From Tremella fuciformis (lineage: Eukaryota; Basidiomycota; Tremellomycetes; Tremellales; Tremellaceae), in NCBI GenBank assembly GCA_032768795.1, contig CP136492.1, positions 2,356,001 to 2,420,000 on the forward strand: a stretch of 64,000 nucleotides of DNA, in the 5' to 3' direction. Under the pieces are notes generated by a model, which saw nothing but the letters and a program-made list of their open reading frames with translations, did no database searches and had not been told where the DNA came from. Every line of letters begins with the position of its first letter. Positions within the stretch are counted from its first letter, which is position 1. Below, piece by piece: positions 21,608-33,519 of this stretch. The translations under genes and the position numbers were made by a program.

Positions 21608-23385
21608 CTAGTCGACCGAGCCATCGGGGCGGCGCGACACGCCCTTGTCCCCATACGCCCACTTGAGTCCAAACGCGATAAAGGCGCTGATACCCATGAA
21701 CGCAGTGGTGATCGCAAAGCCCATGACATACTGCGGGGCGTCCTTCGACGGCCAGATGAAGGACCCGTACACCGAAGCGAGGTTACCGAGACCGTTGATG
21801 ATGGCAATGGAAATACCGCGCTGCTCGCGCCCGTCGAACATGGTGATCATCCAGCTGAGGAAGATGGGAATGGCTGTCCACACGCCCGCGCCTCCAAAGC
21901 AGATGAAGGCGTAGCGGACGGCAAAGTTGTGCGCGGCGGCGCAGATGATGAAGGACACGGTGCCCCACGCGCAGGCGATGATGACATGATAGGCTTTCTG
22001 GCCGGTGCGGTCGGCGTTCCATGCCATGGCGAGGGCGATGACGAGCGAGATGGCGTAGACGGGGACAGTCATGACTGATCACGGTCAGCGTTGCGCCTGA
22101 CCTTACTGACGGGAACCAGTGACTCACACTGCACTTTGTTGCCCTTGTAGCCGAGGGCGCCCATGAGCGTGGGGAAGAAGTACGAGATGGTGCCGGTGGC
22201 AGTGAGGACGTTGTACGAGAGCATGAACAGCTGAACGTCAACCTTGCTTTCTACTTTTAGCACACAGGCACTCACCCAGGTCTTGGGATCCTTGAGAGCC
22301 CGGATGATCGACACTTTGTGGTCGACATGCTCCTCGAGGTCTTCACGGACAGCAAGCCGGATCTGCGCGAGACGCTTCTCCTCGGGTGTGAGCCACTTGG
22401 TCGAGTCAGGGAAGTCTGGGGTGAGCTATCGCGTTCGCCGGCACAAGATGGACTTACTGGGCAGTATGAAGAAGGCAATAGTTCCGACGACAACCGTGGC
22501 CATGCCCTCGATCATGAAAAGCCTTGGGTCAGCACTGGGATAGACAGACATGGTTCTGGGACACACCACTTCCATCCCCGCGTGCCCGCAACTCCCTCCA
22601 TGCCGTCGATGATCCCTCCTGCCAGCAAACCGCCAAATGCCCCAGATACGAGGGAGGCAGTGTAGAAGAAGGATATTCGCTTCGACAATTCGGCGGGCTA
22701 TCGTCAGTAAGACGCGAAGGGGAAGGCAAAGAAGGATGAAGGATGCTCACCTTGTACCAGCAAGAAAGGAGCAACATCACACCCGGGAAGAACCCCGCCT
22801 CGATAAGGCCTAGAGCCACCCTAAAGGCGACCATCCCCGCAAGCGAATTGACGCCCTTGACACCGATAGAGACGGCGCCCTAAGAGTCAGCAGTGAGTCG
22901 AGGAGAAGGAGAAGCCCTCACCCAGGTCACCATCAAGGCGGGAAGAAAGATGGACGGTCTGGATCTCGCAAGCAGCATGTTGGACGGGATCTCGAAGAGC
23001 AGGTAGGCCTAGTGCATGAGCAAATGTCCTCAGACCTCGACAAAAGCAGACGCACGACGAAGAAAATGGAAAGGATGAGCGAGTAATCGGAGGATGACAG
23101 GTTGAGGTCCTTTTGCATGCCGCCGGACTTGGCGTTCTGATGGCATCAGCGCCACTGAATCACACGGATCAACTCGCGAGTACTTACTCCGATATTGGTG
23201 CGATCAAGGTAGTTGAAGACATACATTGTCCACAGGCAAGGGAGCAAGTGCACGTCCATCTTCCTCACGAGGCGGCGCTCCTCAGGCGTGTTGGGAACAT
23301 ACTCGGCCTCGAGGGCTTTGGCGTCGGAGACGGCATGGTCGTAGTGAGTGACCTCGGCCTTTTCAACCTGGCCGAGATGGGACAT
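21608..23385 (-). CDS. MFS organic-anion carrier (ACS / Dal5-like family)
   Basis: Multi-exon gene, ATG 23383-23385 (MSHLGQVEKAEVTHYDHAVS), stop TAG 21608-21610. Hallmarks of the anion:cation symporter branch: RRLVRKMDVHLLPCLWTMYV followed by FNYLDRTNIG at helix 1, then NLSSSDYSLILSIFFV, FEIPSNMLL, GLIEAGFFPGVMLLLSCWYK and the paired helices LVSGAFGGLLAGGI before the central loop. The second half has YFFPTLMGALGYKGNKVQ and helices ending in AYGDKGVSRRPDGSVD. Family members carry allantoate, nicotinate, tartrate and other carboxylates into the cell. It diverges from the sugar-acid dehydratase gene, so uptake of the sugar acid is the likely job. Confidence 0.85.
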
Positions 23386-24231
23386 GATGCGTGACTGGCC
23401 TTCTGGGCGGTATTCGCAGTGCCGAAGAGGTGGAGTGGAGAGAAGAATGGGAAGGTCGGAGCGTGTGAACGACGACCTCCTTATGTAGTAGCGCAGACAG
23501 CCAAGGTCGGGTGTGACAAACCGGTAGGGCCATTGTGGGGCTACAGGTGAGCGGCCGCCGGGGGGAATGCGGGGCACTGGGAGCCGACTCTCAGGCATTC
23601 CGCGCGCCTCGGCACGATACAACGTCACCTGCACGACGCCAAGACTTTCTTAGCGTGTCCGTTCCATTCGGAGGCAGCTGACGGTCAGGCGTGAGCCAGG
23701 AGCGCCAGCGGGCCCTCTGTGAGGCTCAACGTGGGATATCGTACCGAGAGCTTAGACGAGTTCCGGTAACGAGAAAGACCGAGTGCTCCTGGATGATGAC
23801 ACTAAGCTTCTCCGGACCGTGTTCGCCGAACTGCAGGGGAGCGTGGTCCGTGCCTGAGCCACGGAACACGGATCAACGGGCAAATTATGTTTACAGCCGA
23901 CCGACATTAGACCGAGCAAGGAGACCAATAGCACCCAACCCATTGGTGTCCAAGGCGTTGCAAGTGAATCAGCAGACAACTACACGCTTGTCTCTTGGCA
24001 GAGAAGATGGAGCCGAGCGGCTCAAAGTACGGATGCGCCGTCGACATGATGCCGAGCGCCAGCGCGTGGCCATCGGGATCCACACTCGGCCCGGATGACT
24101 GGCGGACCCACTTGTGACTCGTGACGAGTTGTCTGAGAGGGCAACTGAGCATTCTGAGAATCAGCAGTCACCTCTACCGGCCTGTTCCCACCCCCAAGTC
24201 CTCGTCATTGCTCTTATCGCTTGCCTCCACG
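23386..24231. promoter_or_regulatory. divergent promoter region of anion carrier and dehydratase
   Basis: A shared 0.85-kb upstream region between two divergent cluster genes. Several CGG/CCG triplets occur (for example CTCCGGACCG near 23810), which could serve the nearby Zn2Cys6 regulator, but I cannot show a repeated, spaced site. An in-frame ATG at 24121 exists upstream of the chosen dehydratase start. Confidence 0.35.
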
Positions 24232-26483
24232 ATGGCAGCTTGCGAAGGTTGCACCTGTGGTCGCGCCAACGGGGTCCACCTCAACGGCTCCGCTCCTTCA
24301 GTGAACGGACACGGTCCACGACGGGAAATCAAGTCATTCACCGCGCCAGCGGGATGGGTGGACGAGACGGAAGGCATCGAGCCTGCCGTACCGCTACGCT
24401 CCAAGCTGTGGTTCAATAACCCCAAAGATGGTCAGGCTGGAGGCCTCCAGAAAGACAGGACAGGTCATTGACAAGTCGCAGATATGGTTGGCAACTACAC
24501 CGAGCGATACATGAACACTGGCCTGACTCGTAAGTACAGACAGCTCTGTTGCAACCAAGCCGCAGGGAGCTTACAGCCAGTGGCCGAGGTCAAGTCCCGC
24601 AACAAGCCCGTCATCGGTATCGCACAGACCGGATCAGATCTCGCCCCGTGTAATCAGTATCATACGGTTCTGGTAAAACGAGTGCGAGACGGGATCATCG
24701 CTGCCGGAGGCACACCGTTCGAGTTCCCCTGTCATCCTATACAAGAGTCGGGCAAGCGGCCTACTGCCAGTCTGGACCGAAATCTGGCATACCTTTCGCT
24801 GGTCGAGGTGCTGTTCGGGTACCCTATCGACGGGGTGGTCCTGCTCACAGGATGCGACAAAACGCGAGCTCTCCGTGCGAGTGTGACTTTGGCTGACGGG
24901 CAGGACGCCGGCGCTTCTTATGGCCGCGGCAACGGTGGACATCCCGGCGATCGTCTACAATGTCGGTCCCATGTTGAACGGTGAGAATGATAGCCAAGAT
25001 CCGGAGCAATGCTGATTCTAGGCTATGCCAATGGCAAGCTAGTCGGTTCTGGTGTGGTCTTGTGGGACTCGCGGAAAGCCCTCGCAGAAGGGCTTATCAC
25101 CGAAGAAGAGATGCTGCGGGACGTCTCGCTCTCCGCCCCGAGGTCAGTCCGATTCTTCACCAACATTGTCGGGCGCTCACAGGCAGCCCCGGGCACTGCA
25201 ATACCATGGGCACAGCTAGCACGATGAATGCCATGGCCGAGGCGCTCGGTATGGCACTCCCAGGCAGCTCGTCCATCCCTGCCGTCTATCGAGAACGCGC
25301 CGCATGCGGGTATCAGACTGGCAGACGGATAGTCCAGCTGGTGATGGACGACGTGCGCCCCTCGGACATAATGACGCGCGAAGCGTTCGAGAATGCCATC
25401 GCGTGCTGTACCGCTATAGGCGGCTCGACGAACGCGCCAATACACCTGAACGCGGTCGCAAAGCATATCGGGGTGGAGCTGTCATGTGATGACTGGCAGA
25501 GAGTGGGATACCGCTTGCCCCTGCTGGTGAATGTACAGCCGGCGGGGGAATATCTGTGCGAAGAGTATCATCGAGCAGGTGGTCTACCAGGTAAGCCTCT
25601 ACAGGGGCCATCAACCCTCTGAAAGCTGACTCTTAGCCGTCATCGCCGAGCTGATCAAGGGCGGCAAGTTCCCGCACCCAGACGCGATGACGGTATCTGG
25701 CCGAACGATGAGAGAAGAGAACGCCAACGACTTTCCTACCGACTATCGCGTGATACGACCTTTCGAAGAGCCGCTCAAGGCCGATGCGGGATTCGTGCAC
25801 CTGAAAGGCTCGTTGTTCGACAGCGGTATCATGAAGGTTTCAGTCATCAGCGAGGCATTTCACAAGCAGTACCTGGAGAATCCGGACGATCCCATGGCAT
25901 TCGAAGGGCCAGTGGCGGTGTTTGACGGGCCTGAGGAGTATCATCGAACAATAGAGGAGCGGCCAGAGATTGCGGCCGGGACGATACTGATCATGCGTGG
26001 TGCTGGGCCTAAGGGGTATCCTGGCGCAGCAGAGGTGGTAAATATGATTCCACCGGGCAGGCTCATCCGCAAGGGCATCGAGGTGAGCATGCGCAGTATC
26101 TTCGTGGCATCATACAGTCCGGCAAGGCTGACTTTTAGTTGCCATGTATCGGGGACGGTCGTCAGTCCGGGACATCAGGCTCGCCAAGTATACTCAACGC
26201 CTCACCCGAAGCTGCATCAGGTGGTATGCTCGGATACCTCAAAGACGGCGACATCGTACGGATCGACCTTCTCAAATGCACGGCCGACGTCAAGCTCAGT
26301 CCCGCCGAGATCGCACGTAGGAAAGAGGAGATGGGGCCATTCCAGATGCCAGAGAGCCAGACACCGTGGCAAGAGATGTTCAGGGAGAAAGTGGGCGAGC
26401 TGAGCGAGGGCATGGTACTGAATAACGCGGTCAAGTATCAGCGTATCGCTCGGAAGTACGGTGCACCAAGGCGGAATCACTAG
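24232..26483 (+). CDS. IlvD/Edd-family sugar-acid dehydratase
   Basis: About seven exons. ATG 24232 gives [19 protein letters not shown]; an in-frame ATG at 24121 would add 37 residues. Exons read [48 protein letters not shown] + [75 protein letters not shown] and finally [40 protein letters not shown]. The three Fe-S ligand cysteines of the family are present (APCN, GCDK, HCNTMG). The GCDKTTP form is typical of L-arabonate/D-xylonate-type dehydratases, whereas the valine-pathway enzyme usually has GCDKN. It should dehydrate an aldonic acid to a 2-keto-3-deoxy acid. One intron (24864-24903) appears to use a GC donor. Convergent with the aldolase, 49 bp between stops. The exact sugar acid is unknown. 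Confidence 0.85.
24864..24903 (+). other. 40-nt GC-AG intron in the dehydratase
   Basis: To join GCDK to TTPALL in frame, the intron must start GCGAGC (after AAAAC) and end CTGACGGGCAG. The only nearby GT donor (at about 24875) breaks the frame and removes conserved residues. Confidence 0.65.
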
Positions 26484-26532
26484 CCCATTCACACCATGTA
26501 TGCATTGATCCGTCATCTAAAGTAAACAGCCG

Positions 26533-27563
26533 CTAGTATGCGCCTGTGACACCCTCCGAGTCTTGCCCAACGGCGGCGGCATACTGTCTGCTGAAGTCGG
26601 CGATGATGGACGCGGCATCCGTACCCGTGGAGACCATATCGAAGCCTTGCTTCAAGCGCATGCTGGCTTGGGCGCCCGTAGAGCCTAACCCGATCAGCGT
26701 CTCATCCCTTCTCAAAGACATTGACCCACAGAAAATAGCAGCCTTCTTGCCTCCCGCCTTGGCTGCCTTCAGTGTCCGAGCCATGGCAGCCTCGTGCTCC
26801 TCGCCTCCGTGCGTCACGTTCATCTGTTTGCTCAAGTCAAAGGGTCCTTTGGATCAGCAGTCCCTCCCACTTCGATCACGAACGGCTCCACCGATGAAGA
26901 GCACATCCACTCCTTCCACCGCTGCAATATCCTCGACATTTGCCACACCTTCCCGGCTCTCAATTTGAACCAGCACGAGGAGGTTATCGTCGGCCTGCGG
27001 GGCGTACAGGGCGTCCTTGATGCCAAAGGTATGGGCGGAAAACATGGGGCCATACCCTCTCGCACCGACTGGCGGGTACTTGCTAGCTCGGACGATCCTA
27101 CGAGCGTCTTCCTGCCTTTAAGCCTATTCTGACCCAGCTGGCAACGGGGTATGTACAGCCGTATGGCACATCGGAGTGAGAATGCCATGTACGCCCGCAT
27201 CCAAGGCCCGTTTGATCATCCATTCTGAATCGTACGGCAGGCGTATGATCGGGCTGACCCCTGCAGACGCAACCAGGTTGGACAGCTGGGCTCAGCGGCC
27301 GGTCTTCCTCTCTCAAGTCTGTGCTCATCAAGATGATGAGGGAGACCGACCACGTAGAAGTCCGCATCGGTGATCTGTCCATGCTCGGCGTCGATCAACA
27401 CCCACTTGTAGTCCCCCGTCTGCAGGATCGTCTTGGCCAACGGTGGCGCATTGTATCTTCCGTCAGCTCAGCCTTGTCGGGCTCGCCCGGCTCACGTCAG
27501 CCAGAACCCGATACACTTCTCCCCTTTGTCGAGCGCATTCTTCAGATACGTCGTCGCCTGCAT
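26533..27563 (-). CDS. HpcH/HpaI-family 2-keto-3-deoxy acid aldolase
   Basis: Five exons. ATG 27561-27563 gives MQATTYLKNALDKGEKCIGF then WLT, spliced to YNAPPLAKTILQ. Family signatures: KWVLIDAEHGQITDADFY (catalytic His), SPIIRLPYDSEWMIKRALDA (Arg), GILTPMCHTA, EDARRIVRASKYPPVGARGY followed by GPMFS, LVLVQIESREGVANVEDI (metal Glu), then LFIG joined to PFDLSKQ (metal Asp). Stop TAG 26533-26535. Known members cleave 2-keto-3-deoxy acids or 4-hydroxy-2-keto diacids to pyruvate plus an aldehyde with a divalent metal. Next to the dehydratase, this gives a two-step route from a sugar acid to pyruvate. It shares a 213-bp divergent promoter with the regulator gene. The aldehyde product depends on the unknown sugar. 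Confidence 0.85.
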
Positions 27564-27776
27564 GGTCGTCATTCTCGCCGTACTGAGTCACAGCTCGCGA
27601 GCTGTCGCAGAGAGGCTCATGCACTTCCCTCCCCTCGGTCCCATTCCGAATGACACGGCCTCTTCCACGTGAACTTTTAGCCGAGAGGCCAACATGAAGC
27701 CGAGGGCCGATGTTACCCAAAATCGGGCCGTCGCTGTCATCTCATCGTTCCGTTCCTCTCATCACATCGAAAGACC
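27564..27776. promoter_or_regulatory. short divergent promoter of aldolase and Zn2Cys6 regulator
   Basis: Only 213 bp separate the two start codons, so the regulator gene and its likely target share control sequence. No clear operator could be defined by eye. Confidence 0.4.
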
Positions 27777-30436
27777 ATGGACAACCTGTCAACGTGAGTG
27801 TCAAGGCTCCATGTGGCGAAGAGGACCAATGGCACAAGCGCAATTGAGCCATGTACCGCTGCCGCGCTTCTTGTGCCGGTCGCTGAGGCGCAGACCAACC
27901 CGTATCCCGGTCGCCTGCCTAACCTGTCGAGCACGTCGTGTAAAATGCAATGGTCAAAAGCCTGTATGCCAAGTCAGTCCAAGCCGCAACACCACCAGAC
28001 GTCTTCTCTTATGCATATGGGATCGCTCTGACGGTATCTCAGGCATGTACGGGCAGCGCGAGGACGTGCAATTGGCCCCAGGGTAGGAAGCGGAAGCGCA
28101 CCAAGCTCGAGATGCAGGCGGCGCGTGAGGCTGAAGTCGCGGCTGGGTTGCGGTCTCCCAGTCCATCGCAGCACAACAGCAATGGTGACTTGTTGAGCGT
28201 ACAACACATCGGCCAGGCGGACGTGCAAATGTCTCTGCTAGGTCGGCAAATGTCCGCAGACCCCGGTCCTTCGACCTCGACCGCGCTATTTGCGCCAGCC
28301 AGTCTTCCCTTGCCTGAGATCATCCAGGCTTCCACAGCCCCGGATGCTGTTGGCTCGTCGAGCCGACCTCAAGCTGTGGCTGAGGCTAGCAGCACCACTT
28401 TTGATTTCAGCACGGGCATCACGTCCCTCATCGATAGTGACCCAAACGGCACGAGGACCGCGTTTCTGCGTGGGCAACCGGGACAGGATGCCGACCTGGA
28501 GCTATACTACTATCGTTCCGTCAGTACCTGACGCTCTCCGCCTTTGAAAGCTGACGAAGAAGGCTGGGGCCACCGCAATACAACCAGGCATACACCGCAT
28601 CACCCTACGGCACCAGTCCCGGGACCTCAATAATATCTTTCCCCATCCGCCCAGACCATACACCGGTCCGCCCGCAGCCTCACCTTCCACAGAGTTTCTC
28701 AGCATATTCGACGAGGATGGATCGCCCTTCCCGCACGTCTGGGAACCGCTGTTCGACATCTTCCTCAAACACTTTGTCCAGTTTTTCCCATCAATCTCGA
28801 AACAGCGCATGATAGACCGGATAGAGTCGGGCACGATGTCACGCTTTCTATCGGTATGTATCTGCGCCATGACAGCTCGGCACGCGGAAGCGGCGGTTGA
28901 TGGACCCATACGATATTGCGAGCCGTTCATTGCGAAAGCACAGGAAGTCGGCACACCGTTGCTGCAGCTCCCTGCGACAGATACATGCACCGCGCTCATG
29001 TTTCTCAGCTGGGCGTACTATGGCCAAGGGAGTGACAGCGGAATCTGGCAGTACGCAGGGATGGCCATCCGGATGGGAATCGATATTGGCATACACGAAG
29101 TATCTGAGATCTATGTGTCACCCGCTCACCTGGTGCGAACGCGCTTGCTGTGGTGGAGCTTATACATCACGGATCGCATCGTGTCGTTCTCCACCGGTCG
29201 ACCCACAACCATCGCAGACGAAACAATCGAGCTGCCCTTCCCGGAGGACTCCGACTTCTTCCCAGACCCAGCGAGAGATACGGCCACGGACAACATCGAG
29301 ACCATCGAGCCGGTTCCGTTTGTCTACCTCACGCGACTGATGGTCCTTGTGGGCCGTATCAGCAACATTCTCAATATCCGGCGGGGCTCTACGTTTCATC
29401 TGGCCAATCGAAATCAGCCGCCGGCCTATGATCTGAAAGAGCTGCAGGCTAGCGTGATGACCTTTCTACGCGAGCTGCCCAAATCTCTTCAGTGGAGCAT
29501 CGACAATCTTCGACATCAGAAAGAACGAGGTCATGGCGTGAGTGCGCTCGATCACATAAATGATGTCCCGCTGACTGGTGAGAGCGCCTTTCTCACCATG
29601 CACGTCTGGGGTCTTTCAGTCCTCACATTCTTGAACAATACTGGGGCTCTGCACTCTTCCCCGGCTTCGAACTTGTCCATCGCTCCAGCCGTCAATCGCA
29701 ATCTGGCCGTCGCGACAGCGCGGCAGATCTGCGAGTACATCTCGGTCGCAGATGCCGTCTCACCGATGACATACGTAGGTACCGCTACTCGCCTGCTCAG
29801 CGTGCAGGCTGACAGGCTAGATTGTGACTCCGTACGCCGTACAGCCTCTCTTCATCGCCGGGTAGGTGGGCTTATGGCGAGCGATTGCCGCTGATTGTTG
29901 GAGAATGGTTCTTGCATGGGAGACGAGCTCCCGTCCCGACGACGCTCAAACAGACGATATTCACAGCCACTTTATGAGATCTATGGCGCACCAAGGGGTG
30001 GTGAGCATGCTGAATGCGCTATCGCGTATCAAGCGGTATTATGTCGCCGCGGGTGTGACTGAGAAGCTCTTGGAACGACGTGAGTGCTAGTCTCTGGACT
30101 TTCCGTTGCTGACTTTGAGGCTCGGGTGTGAGCAGATCAGAAGGGACGGCAGACATCAGTCCATCGATCCCGTTACCAGACAACGGCCTCTTACGGCGAT
30201 TCACCATTTCGTCAAGGGACCTGGCCCCGCCGACGGACACATCATATGGCGAGTACATGGCTCAAGCAAGTAGCTTGCCGGGTAGGTGATCATGGCTCAG
30301 AACAGGGGCCATGCTGATGGTGGAAGGAGCGGCTTCGACTTGGTTCAACGATCTCTGGCGGACGTATGAGATGGACAATCTCAGCTTCTTCCCCGACGAC
30401 GTCTTCAATTTGGACGGCCTGTCGTACCAGCCATGA
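27777..30436 (+). CDS. Zn2Cys6 fungal transcription factor
   Basis: ATG 27777 opens MDNLST, spliced to PTRIPVACLTCRARRVKCNG, then QKPVCQ, spliced to ACTGSARTCNW. The cysteine spacing is CX2CX6CX6CX2CX6C, the fungal binuclear cluster, followed by a basic linker (GRKRKRTKLEM). After a disordered stretch comes a fungal_trans region: FDIFLKHFVQFFPSISKQRM, DTCTALMFLSWAYYGQGSDS, MAIRMGIDIGIHE, VRTRLLWWSLYITDRIVSFS + TGRP. The final exon ends WFNDLWRTYEMDNLSFFPDD, then VFNLDGLSYQP and TGA 30434-30436. As a cluster-internal regulator divergent from the aldolase, it probably controls the catabolic genes in response to the substrate. It is convergent with the sugar-porter gene. Confidence 0.88.
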
Positions 30437-30559
30437 TACAGCGCAATCTAGAGGGGACAGAACGTATGGTACGTCATTTTTATATCCTTGTTGTATTGGA
30501 TCGAGCAACCATGTCATCTTTGCATTCACTCCTATTTTTGCGAGACATTGCTACCGTCA

Positions 30560-32345
30560 CTACTCCTCCCGTTCCTCGATATTTTTCTCGTTGTGCTGAG
30601 CAGAAGGAGTGTGATTCCCCTCGAGCGCAGTCTCCCTCGCTCGGGCGCGTTCCCCCCAGCCGTGTTTCTGAACATGCAGAGAGTACTTGACGGGGTTCTC
30701 GTCCAGGAAGAGCCAATCTATCTCTTCGAGCGGCAGGTTGGCCGTTTCTGGATAGTAGAAATAGATGAGCGGGACGAAGAGGGCATTCGTGAGGGTGAAG
30801 ATGATGTATGATTTCCACTTGATGTGGTTGATCAGCGTCGGCGTGATCTGCACGACAAAGAAGTTCCTGATCATTCAGCGCATCTCGCTGTTTCTGGTGA
30901 GACACTGACCAGAGGAAACCTGAAGAAGCACCAACGCCAGAGCCCTTCGCACGCGCATGAAGAGGGACGATCTCCGGCAGGTACGCCCAGGCGATCGAGT
31001 TGGTGCATGCGCCGAAGGCGAACATGAACTGCAAAACTTTTCAGCACGGGCTGACAAAGAAGTCAGGGGCTACGCACCAGGAAGAAAAAGGCGACCGAGG
31101 CGGTGGATGTAGTGTGCGTGAGGGTGCCGCCCTTGTCGAAGCTGAGCAGAATCGTGATCATCATCATGCTGAAGGAGCAGATCGCACTGCCGACCATGAC
31201 GGGCTTGCGGCGACCCATACGATCCAGGAAGAGGGCGGGAACTATCATGCCGAGAGCGAAGGCCAGGTTAATAAGGCCGCCGAGGATCTGGGCGAGATTG
31301 GACGAGAGGCCGACGTTGTTCTCGAGCACGGTGGTGATGTAGTATCTGCCATCAGGGGAGCTCTATCCGGGCAAAGGTGAAGGACAACTCACACGATGAG
31401 GTTGACACCGGAGAGTTGCTGGACAAACATGAGGCCGTAGGACAAGAGGATGCGACGGCCAGTCTGGAACTCGTCTTTCTTGAACAGCTCGGTCCAGCGG
31501 TACTCGCCCCGCTCTTCGTGGATCCGGATCGTCTCGAGGATCTCGCTGCGCTCCTTGATGATCTTGGGATCTTCTGCTGTTGTCCCGTAAACGTCACACA
31601 TGACCGCGAGAGCGTCGTCGTTCCTGCCCTGGGTGTAGAGGAATCGGGGCGACTCGGGCAGACCAAGCACAAGGATGGAGATCACCTTCGATGTCAGTAC
31701 ACCTCGACTGCGAGTTCGTGGTGGGGGGCCGTACGATTGGAGGGACGATCTGGATGGCAATGGGCAGTCGCCAGCCGAGACTGGTATTGACGTGTCCGAG
31801 GCCGTAGTCGAACCAGTACGCCACCTGGATACCGAGACCCACGAAGAGCGGCTCAGATGATACGAGTCGTCCGCGCTTATCGGGATCGCACAGCTCGGCC
31901 TGGTAAGCCGGGACGGTGCTGGTCTCGAGGCCCGTCCCGAGGCCGGTGATGAATCGCGCCACAAGGATATGGGGTACAGAGTACGCGCTCGTCTGGAGGA
32001 TTATACCGATCTTGTGCCTCAGCGACCAGCTTTCTGGGTATAATTTAGACTGACCAGGATGATGAGCATGGCAAGCCATAGTGTGGGTCGGCGACCCCAG
32101 CCCTTGAATAAGAAGGGGAAGAAACAGCCGAACACGCAGCCCAAGTTGTATATCGAAACGATGAAGCCCAGCAGACCGTCGTCGGGATGCCCAAACGTGT
32201 TGAGGAAATTCTCGTTGCCGACGATGTTACCGAATACACCCTGCTCATATCCAAAGAGCATGAACGCGAATTCGCAGGTGAGGGTGATGGCGAGCCGGAG
32301 GGAGAACCCCCGCCCGAAGAACGGGAGATGCGTCTTGACAGCCAT
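30560..32345 (-). CDS. MFS sugar porter
   Basis: Multi-exon gene, ATG 32343-32345 (MAVKTHLPFFGRGFSLRLAI), stop TAA at 30560-30562. Sugar-porter signatures: FGYEQGVFGNIVG at helix 1, a GWGRRPTLW loop, RFITGLGTGLETSTVPAYQA, LGLPESPRFLYTQGR after helix 6, FVQQLSGVNLIVYY at helix 7, DRMGRRKPVMVG, the helix-10 motif SIAWAYLPEIVPLHARAKGS, and PETANLPLEEIDWLF after helix 12. The PES/PET motifs and the QQLSG stretch are diagnostic for hexose, pentose, lactose or glycerol porters of fungi. Upstream in-frame codons exist to 32483, but this ATG sits at the usual distance before helix 1. Likely supplies the sugar or sugar derivative used by the cluster. Confidence 0.88.
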
Positions 32346-33000
32346 GTCGGAGCGGTCTCTCGGTGAGTGGGCCACTGTACGCTGTGAGCGGTCATGCTCG
32401 CCACATCGTCCAGCCTGGGTCAGTATAAGTAGTGCGCTGATGGACCACGGGGAGCATTTGGAGCTCCATCTTTTTTCGGACACGCTCAGCTTGGCTGCTG
32501 AAGAATCGGGCCGAAGTTGTCATCTGCCCGTGGGGCGAAGAAGATAGAGCCGAGTGCCGAGGATCATGCCCATTCTGCCTTGTTTCATTGGTGTAGATGC
32601 CTCCCGGCCCCGATCTGCGAAGAACGACAAGTGCTCGAAGGGGTTCTGCAGCGCGGAGTAGGGGATCTATATCGTGCGGGGTTAAGCATGACAAGCATAA
32701 ATTGCGAACCAGGTTCAGGGAGCTACAATACTTCGTTGGTTCCCGAGCAGACGTGAGTATGTACAGGCTCGTATTATGGTCAACCCTCACGAGGCAAGTG
32801 CTGAGCATGTATAGTGGCCCCGCAGGCGGAACATCTCAAACCGACAATGATGTGACGCCCGTCGAATTGGCATGAGCGGCAGAAACTCACCGCTGAAATG
32901 CCCAGCTATTGTGACTACTAGTTGCGCCCGTCTGCCCTCCCAACCAGCTTCAACAAAACGAGAGCGATGCATAAGACAATGATTGAATAGAACATGTATT
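32346..33000. other. intergenic, right border of the catabolic cluster
   Basis: Promoter of the sugar porter and 3' flank of array member 3. ORFs here look non-coding; no gene seen. Confidence 0.5.
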
Positions 33001-33519
33001 CTACACCATGTAGTAAAACGAGGTGGGAGTCTCGGTTGGCAGCGTCGCCGCCGCATGCTCCGTAACGGCAGCAAGAGAATCGGTCACTCTTGATGCACAC
33101 CGTGCGCACTTCTGGCCCAGGTTACGGGCCATCCGCCCCAGGGGTCCTTCACAGCAGGATTCTTCGATGTTCTGAGTCTCACGCGCACCCAGAAGCGGCG
33201 TCGTGTCCGTGTCGTTCAGAACGAGCGTCGAGATATCGCTGTTGGCTTCGGTCGGCGTTCCAAGCCCGGCTTCTTGATCCGTCGACACGGCGATGGTACT
33301 CATCGGAGACTGAGCAGTATAAGGTGAGCCATGACCATCACTTCTGCTTTGCACATCATCAGGGGATGCGTCTGGAAGAGGCGCAGCCTCTCCGTCAACG
33401 TCAACGACAACCAAGTTCGGGACTTGAGCAAAGACGACTGCCTCGCCGGTGACGTCCGTCAACACGTCGTGCGAAGGTGCATCGGGGCGATTGCGCTGCT
33501 CTTCGTGGTCTTGCGACAT
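33001..33519 (-). CDS. small disordered cysteine-tail protein (array member 3)
   Basis: 172 codons, ATG 33517-33519, stop TAG 33001-33003. The N terminus MSQDHEEQRNRPDAPSH has the family start style. The middle holds the motif GSPYTAQSPMSTIAVSTD and then a dileucine element DTDTTPLLGARE. The tail has ESCCEGPLGRMARNLGQKCA, then RCASRVTDSLAAVTEHAA, and ends in SFYYMV. The cysteine pairs alternate with an amphipathic helix-like stretch. This is the clearest full-length example of the family layout: disordered body, Y..P.PM motif, PLL, Cys/helix tail. No signal peptide or known domain. Could be a lipid-anchored or membrane-adsorbed protein; inference only. Confidence 0.65.
   Translation of the reverse strand: MSQDHEEQRNRPDAPSHDVLTDVTGEAVVFAQVPNLVVVDVDGEAAPLPDASPDDVQSRSDGHGSPYTAQSPMSTIAVSTDQEAGLGTPTEANSDISTLVLNDTDTTPLLGARETQNIEESCCEGPLGRMARNLGQKCARCASRVTDSLAAVTEHAAATLPTETPTSFYYMV

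Noticed and set aside
23386..24231. CGG/CCG triplets as Zn2Cys6 binding sites
   Set aside because: Triplets are frequent by chance in GC-rich DNA and I could not find a spacing repeated in both divergent promoters of the cluster.
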